This document shows, piece after piece, positions 1 through 6,410 of a stretch of DNA of 17,654 bases; positions within the stretch are counted from its first letter, which is position 1, and every line of letters starts with the position of its first letter. Position numbers and translations under genes: made by a program. Source of the stretch: JADJQU01 sp035490315 (GTDB taxonomy: Bacteria; Planctomycetota; UBA1135; GCA-002686595); assembly GCA_035490315.1 (NCBI GenBank), contig DATHET010000270.1, positions 1 to 17,654 of the forward strand. The letters run 5' to 3'. The notes beneath the pieces are model-generated. The model was not told where the DNA came from. It searched no databases and saw only the letters and a program-made list of their open reading frames with translations.

Positions 1-555
1 TGACGGAGTCGGGATCGGCTGGGTGAACGTCATCACCAGGCTGACCACGACGTAGCAGGCGATGCCCACGAGCATCAGGAGATGCTGGGCGACGATCGAT
101 TGAAACGGCAGGACCTCGGCGGGGAAGGCGACGCGCTTGAGCAGCTCGCCGCGCTCGGTGAAGCTCAAGGTCGCGCGCGCGAGGCTGTCGGCGAAGGCCG
201 ACCAGACCACCACGCCGAGGAACAGGTACACACCGGTCGTCGCCGCGTCCGATTCCTTGCCCGCCGAGAAGCGCATGCCGAAGACGCGCGCGAACAGCGC
301 GTAGTACACCGCGAAGAGCGCCAGGGGCTGCACCAGCGGCCAGGCCTTGCCGAGCACGGTGCCCGAGAGCCTGCCCTGCAGCTCGCGCCGCGATCCAGCG
401 ATCCACAATTCGCGGTGGCGCCACAGACTCGCCGGAAGTCCGAGGGTGCGCCGCAGCGCGCGCGGCAGGAGCGGCGCGCTGGCCTCGGTCCAGGGGATCC
501 CGTCCAAACCCTGGTTGGAAGGGATCGCGGGAGCCGGGCTCTGGGTCGGGGGCAT
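1..555 (-). CDS. ABC-2 type polysaccharide export permease, N-terminal part (runs off left edge)
   Basis: The reverse strand from an ATG at 555 reads open for 185 codons to position 1 with no stop, so the gene is cut by the window edge. After a hydrophilic N-terminus of about 50 residues comes RRELQGRLSGTVLGKAWPLV (residues 56-75), then a hydrophobic segment (QPLALFAVYYALFARVFG), a second (GVYLFLGVVVWSAFADSL), the cytoplasmic segment ERGELLKRVAFPAEVLP and a third helix (HLLMLVGIACYVVVSLVM). This order is the pattern of Wzm/TagG/KpsM-type ABC-2 permeases, which form the membrane channel that exports O-antigen, teichoic acid or capsule chains together with an ATPase. The ATPase would be expected further left. 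The start is 73 bases past the stop of the lipoprotein gene, so co-transcription with der is possible. There is no convincing ribosome binding site. The family is fairly sure; the exported substrate is unknown. Confidence 0.82.
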   Translation of the reverse strand, partial: MPPTQSPAPAIPSNQGLDGIPWTEASAPLLPRALRRTLGLPASLWRHRELWIAGSRRELQGRLSGTVLGKAWPLVQPLALFAVYYALFARVFGMRFSAGKESDAATTGVYLFLGVVVWSAFADSLARATLSFTERGELLKRVAFPAEVLPFQSIVAQHLLMLVGIACYVVVSLVMTFTQPIPTPS

Positions 556-628
556 GGACGTAGTACAGGGCCTGCCCGAGGCGGGTGCCAGGGTTGTTTT
601 CGGCCGTCCCGGCGGCGAACTTGCCCGA

Positions 629-1108
629 CTACTTCCCGGACTTCAGGCCGATCTCGATCGTCCCTCCCAGGCGGGCTTCGATCTTGCTGATCAGGATCTG
701 AGCGGTCTGGATGTCGTCAGGCGCCTCTTCCCACTGGGCGTAGGCGAGCTCCATCGGCTTGGCCAGCTCCTCGTTGGTGTCTTTTTCCACGTGGAGGAGC
801 AGCTTGTACTTGCCGGCGTCGAGGGGCTCGAGGCGCAAGAGGACGCGCTGGCGATAGCCCTCGCTCTTGAACGGCGCGAGCGAGTTGCGCCAGCCGGTGA
901 TCGCTTCGCGCTTGGCCGGATCGACCCCGGCCCCGATCGGAAACTTCTGCTCCTGCAGCGCGAGCAGCGCGACGTTCCAGATCACGGCCTCGCTCGGCGC
1001 GACCGTGGTCGTCTCCACCCACTGCGGTTGGTTGACGCGGCCGGTCTGGCAAGCCGCGAGTGAGAGGGCGAACAACAACCCGAGGGTCGTGCGAGTCCAT
1101 GTATTCAT
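629..1108 (-). CDS. small predicted lipoprotein of unknown function
   Basis: A 159-residue protein starts at ATG 1108 and ends at TAG 629-631. The N-terminus (MNTWTRTTLGLLFALSLAAC) is a lipoprotein signal peptide with lipobox LAAC and lipidation at Cys20, so the mature protein of about 139 residues should be membrane-anchored outside the cytoplasm. The mature part has mixed alpha/beta character, with alternating strands such as YRQRVLLRLEPLDAGKYKLLLHVEKD around residues 86-110, and ends in an amphipathic segment (AQILISKIEARLGG). I recognise no named family. The start overlaps the der stop by ATGA, and an AGGAG lies 7 bases before the ATG, one of the clearest ribosome binding sites in the window. 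This argues for translational coupling to der and for a real gene. A role in the envelope is an inference from the signal peptide alone. Confidence 0.85.
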   Translation of the reverse strand: MNTWTRTTLGLLFALSLAACQTGRVNQPQWVETTTVAPSEAVIWNVALLALQEQKFPIGAGVDPAKREAITGWRNSLAPFKSEGYRQRVLLRLEPLDAGKYKLLLHVEKDTNEELAKPMELAYAQWEEAPDDIQTAQILISKIEARLGGTIEIGLKSGK

Positions 1109-2463
1109 CGATCTTCTCCTGATGAGCTTTCGCGGTCGCGCAGCACGATGTGCAGCGGCACTTCCTTGAAGGGCAGGTCTTCGCGCAGCCGGTTGGTCAG
1201 ATACCGTAGGTAGTCCTTGCCGATCAGTTTCTTGTCGTTCACGAAAACGATGAAGGTCGGCGGCGCGGCCTCGGCCTGGGTGGCGTAGAGGATCTTGACC
1301 GCGTGGCCGTCGCTGGAGGGCGAGCGCGCCGTGGTCGCGTCCTTCAGGATGCGGTTGAGCTCGCCGGTCGAGACGCGCAGCCGCGCCTGCTCGTACAGCT
1401 CGATCGCCATTTTCACCAGCGCACCCAGGCCCTGGCCGGTGAGCGCGGTCAAGAAGACGATCGGCGCGAAGGACAGGCCGAGCAGCTCGGCGCGCAGGTA
1501 TTCGCGGAACTCGTCGCGCTCGGCTTCCTTGACCAGGTCCCACTTGTTGCCGGCGAGGATCAGCGGCTTGTAGTGGTCGACGGCGTAGCGCGCGAGCTGC
1601 TTGTCGACCACCGAGATCTCCTTGGAGAGATCGAGCAGCAGGACGACCACGTCGGCGCGGCGGATCTGCTTGTAGCTGCGCGCGTCGGCGTAGAACTCGA
1701 TCGCGTCGGAGATGGCGCGCTTGCGCTTGACCCCCGCGGTGTCGATCGCGACGAAGCGCCGGCCGTCGCGCTCGAAGAGCACGTCGACCGCGTCGCGCGT
1801 CGTGCCGGGGATTTCGCTGACGATCATGCGCTCCTCGCCGGCGAGCTGGTTGATCAAGGTCGACTTGCCGGCGTTGCGCTGGCCGACGATCGCGAGCTTC
1901 ATGACCGATTCGGACGGGCCCTCGTCCTCGGCGGACGGCGGCAGCGAATCGATGATCGCTTCGAACAAGGGATCGGTTCCCCCGCCGCCTTCGGCCGAGA
2001 TTGCGAAGGGACCGTTGGCGATCCCCAGGCGGCGGAACGAATCGACTTCCCACTGCAGGCCGAGGCCCTCGACTTTGTTGACGACCAGCAGCACGGGCAC
2101 CGAAGCGCCGCGCAATCTCCGCGCGACTTCTTCGTCGAGCGGCGTCAAGCCGTCGCGCACGTCGACCACGAAGAGGATCAAGTCGGCGATCGCGACCGCG
2201 GCTTCGACCTGGCGCTCGACGTCGGCGCCGAGGTCGTCGCGGTCGACGATGCCGATGCCGCCGGTGTCGATCGCCTCGATCCAGCGCTCGCCCGAGCTGC
2301 AGATCAAGTGCGCGGGCACGGCGACGCGATCGCGCGTCACGCCGGCGGTGGGCTCGACGATGGCGACGCGCGAGCCGCACATGCGGTTGAGCAGGGTCGA
2401 TTTGCCGACGTTGGGGCGGCCGACGATGGCCACGCGGCGCAGATTGTGTTGGACAGCGGTCAT
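1105..2463 (-). CDS. der: ribosome biogenesis GTPase Der (EngA)
   Basis: This 452-residue protein has the tandem G-domain layout unique to Der, which assists late 50S subunit assembly. The first domain has a P-loop at residues 15-23 (GRPNVGKST), switch-region TAGVTRD at 39-45 and DTGG at 66-69. The second has GQRNAGKST at 194-202, PGTTRD, DTAG and a normal GNKWD. A KH-like C-terminal domain follows (LNRILKDATT, then KILYATQAEAAPPTFIVFVN and YLRYLTNRLR). Length and order are normal for the family. Two departures from consensus are visible: the first G4 motif reads NKVE (129-132) instead of NKxD, and the second P-loop carries Gln-Arg-Asn where Arg-Pro-Asn is usual. The ATG at 2463 overlaps the queE stop (ATGA) and has GGAG 4 bases upstream. 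The stop overlaps the downstream lipoprotein start in the same way. Confidence 0.96.
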   Translation of the reverse strand: MTAVQHNLRRVAIVGRPNVGKSTLLNRMCGSRVAIVEPTAGVTRDRVAVPAHLICSSGERWIEAIDTGGIGIVDRDDLGADVERQVEAAVAIADLILFVVDVRDGLTPLDEEVARRLRGASVPVLLVVNKVEGLGLQWEVDSFRRLGIANGPFAISAEGGGGTDPLFEAIIDSLPPSAEDEGPSESVMKLAIVGQRNAGKSTLINQLAGEERMIVSEIPGTTRDAVDVLFERDGRRFVAIDTAGVKRKRAISDAIEFYADARSYKQIRRADVVVLLLDLSKEISVVDKQLARYAVDHYKPLILAGNKWDLVKEAERDEFREYLRAELLGLSFAPIVFLTALTGQGLGALVKMAIELYEQARLRVSTGELNRILKDATTARSPSSDGHAVKILYATQAEAAPPTFIVFVNDKKLIGKDYLRYLTNRLREDLPFKEVPLHIVLRDRESSSGEDR

Positions 2464-3287
2464 GGAACTCCGAGCAGCCGGTGCATTTGCGGGATGACGC
2501 GCACGCGGAGTCCGAGGTCGAGCGCGCTCTCGACCAGGGATCGGATCGTATCGAGGGATGCTGCAGCCGCCGCGCCGATCGGCGTGACGGGCTGCACGAA
2601 CAAGGGAGTCTTCGGAGCGATGCGCGCGAGGTCGCAGATCAGCTCCTCGTAGGCCTCGGCTTCGCGGCCGCCGGCGACGACGATTTTCGCGCAGGCATCG
2701 CGCCCCGCGATCGCTTCGAGGCAGGCTCGGCGCGCGACGCGCCACTCGGACTCGTTGGAGGGCGAGGCTTCGAAGTCGCCGCCGGGCAGCGGCTCGGGCG
2801 CCAGCATCTCGGCCGGCAGTTTCAGATCGAGACTGACGTGGTCGACCGCGTCGAGCACGCGGACCAGGGAGCGCGGGTGAGCGCCGGCCGTCTCGAGGTG
2901 CAGTCGCCGATCCCCGACCATCTCGCGCAGTCCGCGCACGAAGCTTGGCCACATCAGAGGCTCGCCTCCGGTGACGCTGATCGTGCGCGGCGTTCCGCGC
3001 TCGACCTCGGCGATCCAACACGCGACCTGGAAGGGCGTCGCGAAGCTCGGATGCTTCTGGACCGCGGGCCCTGCTTCGCCCGGCGTGTCGATCGCGATGC
3101 GGGCATGGGCACCACCGTCGACGCGCCACGAGCCGGGCGTGTCGCACCAGGGACAGCGCAGCGGACAACCGCGCAGTCGCACGAAAACCTGCGGCTCTCC
3201 CGTGTACAGGCCCTCGCCCTGGAAGGAAGCGAAGACCTCCATCACGGGAGCGCTCTGGTTCACCTGCACTGCTGTCGGGCCGCTCAT
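2460..3287 (-). CDS. queE: 7-carboxy-7-deazaguanine synthase QueE (radical SAM)
   Basis: A 275-residue protein whose N-terminal region reads MEVFASFQGEGLYTGEPQVF and then GCPLRCPWCDTPGSW, giving the radical-SAM CxxxCxxC cluster-binding motif and the QGEG segment typical of QueE. TGGEPL follows about 100 residues later, also a radical-SAM landmark. QueE converts 6-carboxytetrahydropterin to 7-carboxy-7-deazaguanine, a precursor of queuosine in tRNA and of 7-deazaguanine DNA modifications. The chosen start (MSGPTAVQ, ATG 3287) leaves 15 residues before the conserved Met at 3242, which is an alternative start. No other queuosine genes are visible, so the rest of the pathway must be elsewhere. 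The stop overlaps the der start. A related radical-SAM activase is possible, but the motif spacing and length favour QueE. Confidence 0.88.
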   Translation of the reverse strand: MSGPTAVQVNQSAPVMEVFASFQGEGLYTGEPQVFVRLRGCPLRCPWCDTPGSWRVDGGAHARIAIDTPGEAGPAVQKHPSFATPFQVACWIAEVERGTPRTISVTGGEPLMWPSFVRGLREMVGDRRLHLETAGAHPRSLVRVLDAVDHVSLDLKLPAEMLAPEPLPGGDFEASPSNESEWRVARRACLEAIAGRDACAKIVVAGGREAEAYEELICDLARIAPKTPLFVQPVTPIGAAAAASLDTIRSLVESALDLGLRVRVIPQMHRLLGVP

Positions 3288-3327
3288 GGAATTCGTTCGA
3301 AGCAAAGCGTGCGGGCCCGTCGAAGCG

Positions 3328-3364
3328 CGTCCGCTCGTCTGGTCATCCAGACGGGCAGCGGACG
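3328..3364 (-). terminator. 15-bp hairpin directly after the small basic protein gene
   Basis: Two nested inverted repeats make one long stem: CGTCCGCT (3328-3335) pairs with AGCGGACG (3357-3364), and CGTCTGG (3336-3342) pairs with CCAGACG (3347-3353), with a four-base loop and a three-base bulge (3354-3356). The stem begins 2 bases past the stop codon of the small basic protein gene and precedes queE. It lacks a T-tract on the minus strand, so it may be a weak terminator, or an RNA-stabilising or processing element, rather than a classical intrinsic terminator. Confidence 0.6.
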
Positions 3365-3366
3365 GA

Positions 3367-3666
3367 TCACTTCTTCTTCGGGGCTTCCTTGGCCGGCGCG
3401 GCAGCGCCCTTCGCTCCTGCAGCGGGAGCGCCGGCAGCCGGTGCTCCAGCCGCGGGCGTCGCGCCTGCAGCAGCGGCCGGCTTCGGCGCCTTCTTGGCAC
3501 CGGCGACTTTGAAGCGCGTGCGCACCTTCGGCATGCGGTACGCCGATCCAGTCTTGGGATCGAGCTTGCCCTGCTTGACCAGGACCTGGAGCCGTTCGGC
3601 GCGGGTGAGGACCGAGCGCTCGCCGATCAACGTGCTGATGCCGCGCAGGGAAGAATGGATGGACAT
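3367..3666 (-). CDS. PVC-type small basic protein (ribosome-associated family) with Ala/Pro/Lys tail
   Basis: A 99-residue protein. The first half (MSIHSSLRG at residues 1-9, ISTLIGERSVLTRAERLQVL to about 30, then KLDPKTGSAYRMPKVRTRF to about 53) matches the short 'small basic protein' family that I know from Chlamydiae, Verrucomicrobia and Planctomycetes, usually about 50-75 residues and thought to accompany the ribosome. The second half is an Ala/Pro/Gly/Lys extension with repeated PAAGA units and a KKK end, absent from short family members and reminiscent of nucleic-acid-binding tails. The predicted charge is strongly positive. The ATG at 3666 opens exactly on the conserved MSIHSSLR; no ribosome binding site precedes it. 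It lies 69 bases after the SPOR-like gene and is followed at once by a strong hairpin. Family assignment is from memory of the motif, not from a search. Confidence 0.8.
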   Translation of the reverse strand: MSIHSSLRGISTLIGERSVLTRAERLQVLVKQGKLDPKTGSAYRMPKVRTRFKVAGAKKAPKPAAAAGATPAAGAPAAGAPAAGAKGAAAPAKEAPKKK

Positions 3667-3735
3667 GTGTGGAGAGCGGGGATGGCGGCGCCGAGGCCGA
3701 ACGGATCGGAATGGGAATCGATGCGGATCGCGCGT

Positions 3736-4413
3736 TCAGCGCGTGAGGTAGCTGTCGATGGGAACGGCGTGGGCGTCGACGAATTCGAGCTTGCCCTTGT
3801 CGCTCTTGGTGGACTTGATCTGCGCGAGCAGCGAGTCGAGGGCGGCCACGCTGGGCGCGGCGCCGATCAGAAGGTAGATCTCCTTCTTGGCGTCCTTTGT
3901 GCCCAGCTCGCAGGGGAATCCAAGGCCGGCCATGCGATCTCTCGCGGCGCGCGCGATGGCCTCGCTCTCGGCGTTCTTCTTGTAGGTGCTGGCGAGGATC
4001 GCGTACCGGTTCTTGGGATCGACCAGGGCCTCGCGGATCGTCGGAGTCCTCGACGGCGCGGCGTTCTGCGGCGACGCGACCTCAGGAACGTTTCCCGGCG
4101 CGGGCGAAGCTCCGCCAGCGGCCTCGACGCTCGGCGCGGACACGCGGCCGACGTAGAAGAAGGTTACCGCGATCAGCGTGCACAGGAGCGCAACGCGCAG
4201 GCGGGAGCCCGGCACGCGCGACGTCTCCTCGCGGACCTGCCGCCCTTCCTGGACTTTCGGCTGGGCCTTGGGCAGCGGCGGGGGCGCGGCATCCGCGAAA
4301 GGACCGCCGACGCGCGGGGCGCTCCCGCGAGCCTGAGGCGGCGGCTGGGTGGACTTCTCGGGAGCCTTCGATTGATTGAAGGCCTCGAGCAGATTCTTGG
4401 AACGCTGGCTCAA
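3736..4413 (-). CDS. single-pass membrane protein with SPOR-like domain
   Basis: A 225-residue protein with a short basic head, a Pro/Gln-rich cytoplasmic linker (about 16-70), one transmembrane helix (about 73-90, VALLCTLIAVTFFYVGRV) and a periplasmic part. The last 80 residues (RYAILASTYKKNAESEAIARAARDRMAGLGFPC onward, then KEIYLLIGAAPSVAALDSLLAQIK) have the beta-alpha-beta repeat look of a SPOR domain, which binds denuded glycan strands of peptidoglycan. Single-helix plus SPOR is the layout of cell-division proteins such as FtsN, but nothing specific to FtsN is visible. The only start in frame near the N-terminus is TTG at 4413; a TGA lies six codons upstream. A convincing promoter sits 41 bases upstream of it. 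The SPOR assignment is structural pattern recognition and is moderately sure; the gene itself is sure. Confidence 0.75.
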   Translation of the reverse strand: MSQRSKNLLEAFNQSKAPEKSTQPPPQARGSAPRVGGPFADAAPPPLPKAQPKVQEGRQVREETSRVPGSRLRVALLCTLIAVTFFYVGRVSAPSVEAAGGASPAPGNVPEVASPQNAAPSRTPTIREALVDPKNRYAILASTYKKNAESEAIARAARDRMAGLGFPCELGTKDAKKEIYLLIGAAPSVAALDSLLAQIKSTKSDKGKLEFVDAHAVPIDSYLTR

Positions 4414-4431
4414 GGGGATCGTCTGGTTTCA

Positions 4432-4445
4432 CTGCATCGCTGCAG
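4432..4445 (-). promoter_or_regulatory. small hairpin with GCGA tetraloop in the 5' leader of the SPOR-like gene
   Basis: On the minus strand the leader reads CTGCA-GCGA-TGCAG, a perfect 5-bp stem closed by a GNRA-type loop. It lies 18 bases before the TTG start codon and just after the predicted transcription start. It also contains ATG CAG TGA, a two-codon reading frame. With a rare TTG start and no Shine-Dalgarno, the hairpin may affect initiation or message stability; this is inference. Confidence 0.4.
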
Positions 4446-4453
4446 GACGCAAC

Positions 4454-4482
4454 AAGGTATCGGGACAGGCTCCGCGGCGCAA
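4454..4482 (-). promoter_or_regulatory. sigma70-like promoter for the SPOR-like gene and downstream operon
   Basis: On the minus strand, TTGCGC (4482-4477) is followed by exactly 17 bases and TACCTT (4459-4454). Transcription would begin near 4447, leaving a leader of about 34 bases before the TTG start at 4413. It is in the divergent gap and is the best candidate for driving the whole leftward block. Confidence 0.6.
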
Positions 4483-4556
4483 GAAATCAGGCCCTGGGCG
4501 AGCCTGAAGATCGCGTGACGCTTTCGCGAGCCTCTGCCCTTCCCCATGATGGCGCC

Positions 4557-6410
4557 ATGCGTCGATTCAGCCCTCGCTCGAGGCCTTGGAGCAGGATCCT
4601 GGCCGCGGGCTTGTCGCTCGGCGGAATCCTTGCCGGGTGCAGCGACGAGCCCGCGAGCCCGGCCGCGCCTGCGTCGAAGGCCAAATCGGCGGGCAGTCCC
4701 AGCATCGTGCTGCGCGACGAGGCCGCCGCGCGCGGCCTGGACTACGTCAACCGATCGGGCGAGGCCGCGAAGCGCACGATCCTCGAGGCCAACGGTGCCG
4801 GAGTCGCCCTGCTCGACCTGCAGGGCGACGGCGACCTCGACCTCGTGTTCAGTCAGGGCCTCGCGAGCATCCCCGCGCTGCTCGCCGGCCCCGGCGCGGA
4901 CCTCGAGGTCTTCCTCAACGACGGCAAGGGTCATTTTTCGCGCGGACGCGGGCCCGGTCTTTCCGGGTGGTGGACCGGCCTCGCGACCGGCGACCTCGAC
5001 GGCGACGGTGACATGGATCTGGTCGCGGGCGGATACGGCGGGCTGCAAGCCCTGCTACAGAATCCCGACGGGAGCCTTTCGCCCGCGCCAGAAGGCAGTC
5101 TGGTTCCCGAACCCGGCCGTCTGACGCCCGGCGCGGCGCGCACGAAAGGCAGCATTCCCTGGTGGGCGACTTCGATCGCCCTCGCGGACTTTGACCGCGA
5201 CGGAGCCCTCGACCTCTACGTCGGGCAGTACGTCGGCCTCGATCCGTTGGATCCGCCTCTCGGCCACGTCGGCGAGGGCGCCCTGGGAATTCCCTGCCGC
5301 TGGAAGGGCCAGGACGTCTTCTGCGGGCCGCACGGCATGGGCAAGCAGAAGGATCGCGTGGTCTTCGGCCGCGGCGACGGGTCCTTCGAGGAGCGCGCGA
5401 ACACCCTGCAAAACCAGGTCGCGGGCTACGCCCTCGGCGTGGCCGTCTTCGACGCGGACAGCGACGGCGACAGCGACGTCTACGTGGCCAACGACAGCGT
5501 CGCGAATTGCCTGTGGATCAACGACGGCGCGGGTCATTTCCAGGACCGCGCCTACGTGGCCAACGTCGCGCTCAGCATCGACGGCGCGCCGGAAGCGGGC
5601 ATGGGCGTCGCGTTCGGCGACGTCGACCGCGACGGGTCCTTCGATTTCGCCCTGACCAATTTCTCCGGCGAGCCGACCGAGCTGTACTTCGGCGCGCCGA
5701 TCGGCTTCGACAACCGAACGCACCGCATGGGCCTGGGCCGCGAAACGCTTCCGCTCCTGTCGTGGAGCGTGCACCTCGCCGATTTCGACGCCGACGGCCT
5801 GCTCGAACTGTTCACGTCGAACGGCCACGTCTATCCCCAGGCCGATGCGCCGGGAACCGGCACGAAGTACGGCCAGGCGGCGAGCCTGTGGCGCTTGCCG
5901 CGCGAAGGGCCGGTGATCGCGGTCGCGGCCGACGCGCCGACTTCGATCCTGGCGCCGGAGCTCGGCTCGCGCGGTTCCGCGGTCGGCGATCTCGATGGCG
6001 ATGGGGATCTCGATCTGGTGCTCGTGCGCATCGACGGGCCGGTGGCGCTCGGCATCAACGAGTCGAGCGGCCTGGGCCAATGCCTGCTGGTGCGCTGCCT
6101 CGGACCGGAGCTGCCCGCGAAGGACAAGCCGCGCACGCCGCGCGACGGTCATGGAGCTCGCGCGCAAGTGACGGCGCGCGACGCGAGCGGCGCGGAGTCC
6201 ACGCAGACCGGCGAGGTCCAGACGGCCTGCGGTTATCAGTCGGCTTCGTCGCCTTGGCTGTACTTCGGCCTGGGTGGGAGCTCGGAATACTCCAAGCTCG
6301 AAATCCGCTGGCCTTCCGGGGCCGTCGAGTCGCTCGGCAAGGGCCGCGCGGGCCGGCGCCTGACCGTGGTCGAGGGCAAGGGCATCGTCGCGGAGCAGGT
6401 GTTGCCGTGA
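4557..6410 (+). CDS. CRTAC1-like lipoprotein with FG-GAP/VCBS repeats and C-terminal ASPIC/UnbV domain
   Basis: A 617-residue protein from ATG 4557. The N-terminus (MRRFSPRSRPW, then LAAGLSLGGILAGC) is a lipoprotein signal with Cys28 as lipidation site; the GTG at 4515 would put 14 extra residues in front and is less likely. At least six FG-GAP/VCBS calcium-binding units are visible, with cores such as LQGDGDLDLV, LDGDGDMDLV, FDRDGALDLY, ADSDGDSDVY, VDRDGSFDFA and LDGDGDLDLV, which build a beta-propeller. The C-terminal part (HGARAQVTARDASG, then CGYQSASSPWLYFGLG and LEIRWPSGAVESL) matches the ASPIC/UnbV domain found after FG-GAP repeats in CRTAC1-family proteins. The location should be the cell envelope. 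The exact function is unknown; adhesion or carbohydrate binding are common suggestions. The stop overlaps the start of the next gene (TGATG). Confidence 0.9.
   Translation: MRRFSPRSRPWSRILAAGLSLGGILAGCSDEPASPAAPASKAKSAGSPSIVLRDEAAARGLDYVNRSGEAAKRTILEANGAGVALLDLQGDGDLDLVFSQGLASIPALLAGPGADLEVFLNDGKGHFSRGRGPGLSGWWTGLATGDLDGDGDMDLVAGGYGGLQALLQNPDGSLSPAPEGSLVPEPGRLTPGAARTKGSIPWWATSIALADFDRDGALDLYVGQYVGLDPLDPPLGHVGEGALGIPCRWKGQDVFCGPHGMGKQKDRVVFGRGDGSFEERANTLQNQVAGYALGVAVFDADSDGDSDVYVANDSVANCLWINDGAGHFQDRAYVANVALSIDGAPEAGMGVAFGDVDRDGSFDFALTNFSGEPTELYFGAPIGFDNRTHRMGLGRETLPLLSWSVHLADFDADGLLELFTSNGHVYPQADAPGTGTKYGQAASLWRLPREGPVIAVAADAPTSILAPELGSRGSAVGDLDGDGDLDLVLVRIDGPVALGINESSGLGQCLLVRCLGPELPAKDKPRTPRDGHGARAQVTARDASGAESTQTGEVQTACGYQSASSPWLYFGLGGSSEYSKLEIRWPSGAVESLGKGRAGRRLTVVEGKGIVAEQVLP

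Noticed and set aside
82..1063. Two overlapping plus-strand frames at the left end
   Set aside because: They oppose the ABC-2 permease and the lipoprotein, both of which have clear membrane or signal features; the plus frames have none.
1303..2652. A 449-codon plus-strand frame opposite der
   Set aside because: Asp/Ala/Arg-rich translation without motifs; the minus strand encodes intact Der and QueE.
3420..3480. Repeated Ala/Pro codons in the small basic protein gene as a DNA tandem repeat
   Set aside because: The repeat is at the amino-acid level (PAAGA) with imperfect DNA copies; it is part of the coding sequence, not a separate repeat element.
4082..4432. GTG-started minus frame (MKPDDPLEPAF) overlapping the SPOR-like gene, considered as its true N-terminus with a frameshift
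   Set aside because: The SPOR frame is intact from TTG 4413 through the membrane helix to the stop, so no frameshift is needed.
4522..4550. TTTCGC-17-CATGAT as promoter for the CRTAC1-like gene
   Set aside because: Both elements are weak matches; the spacing alone is not enough to call it.
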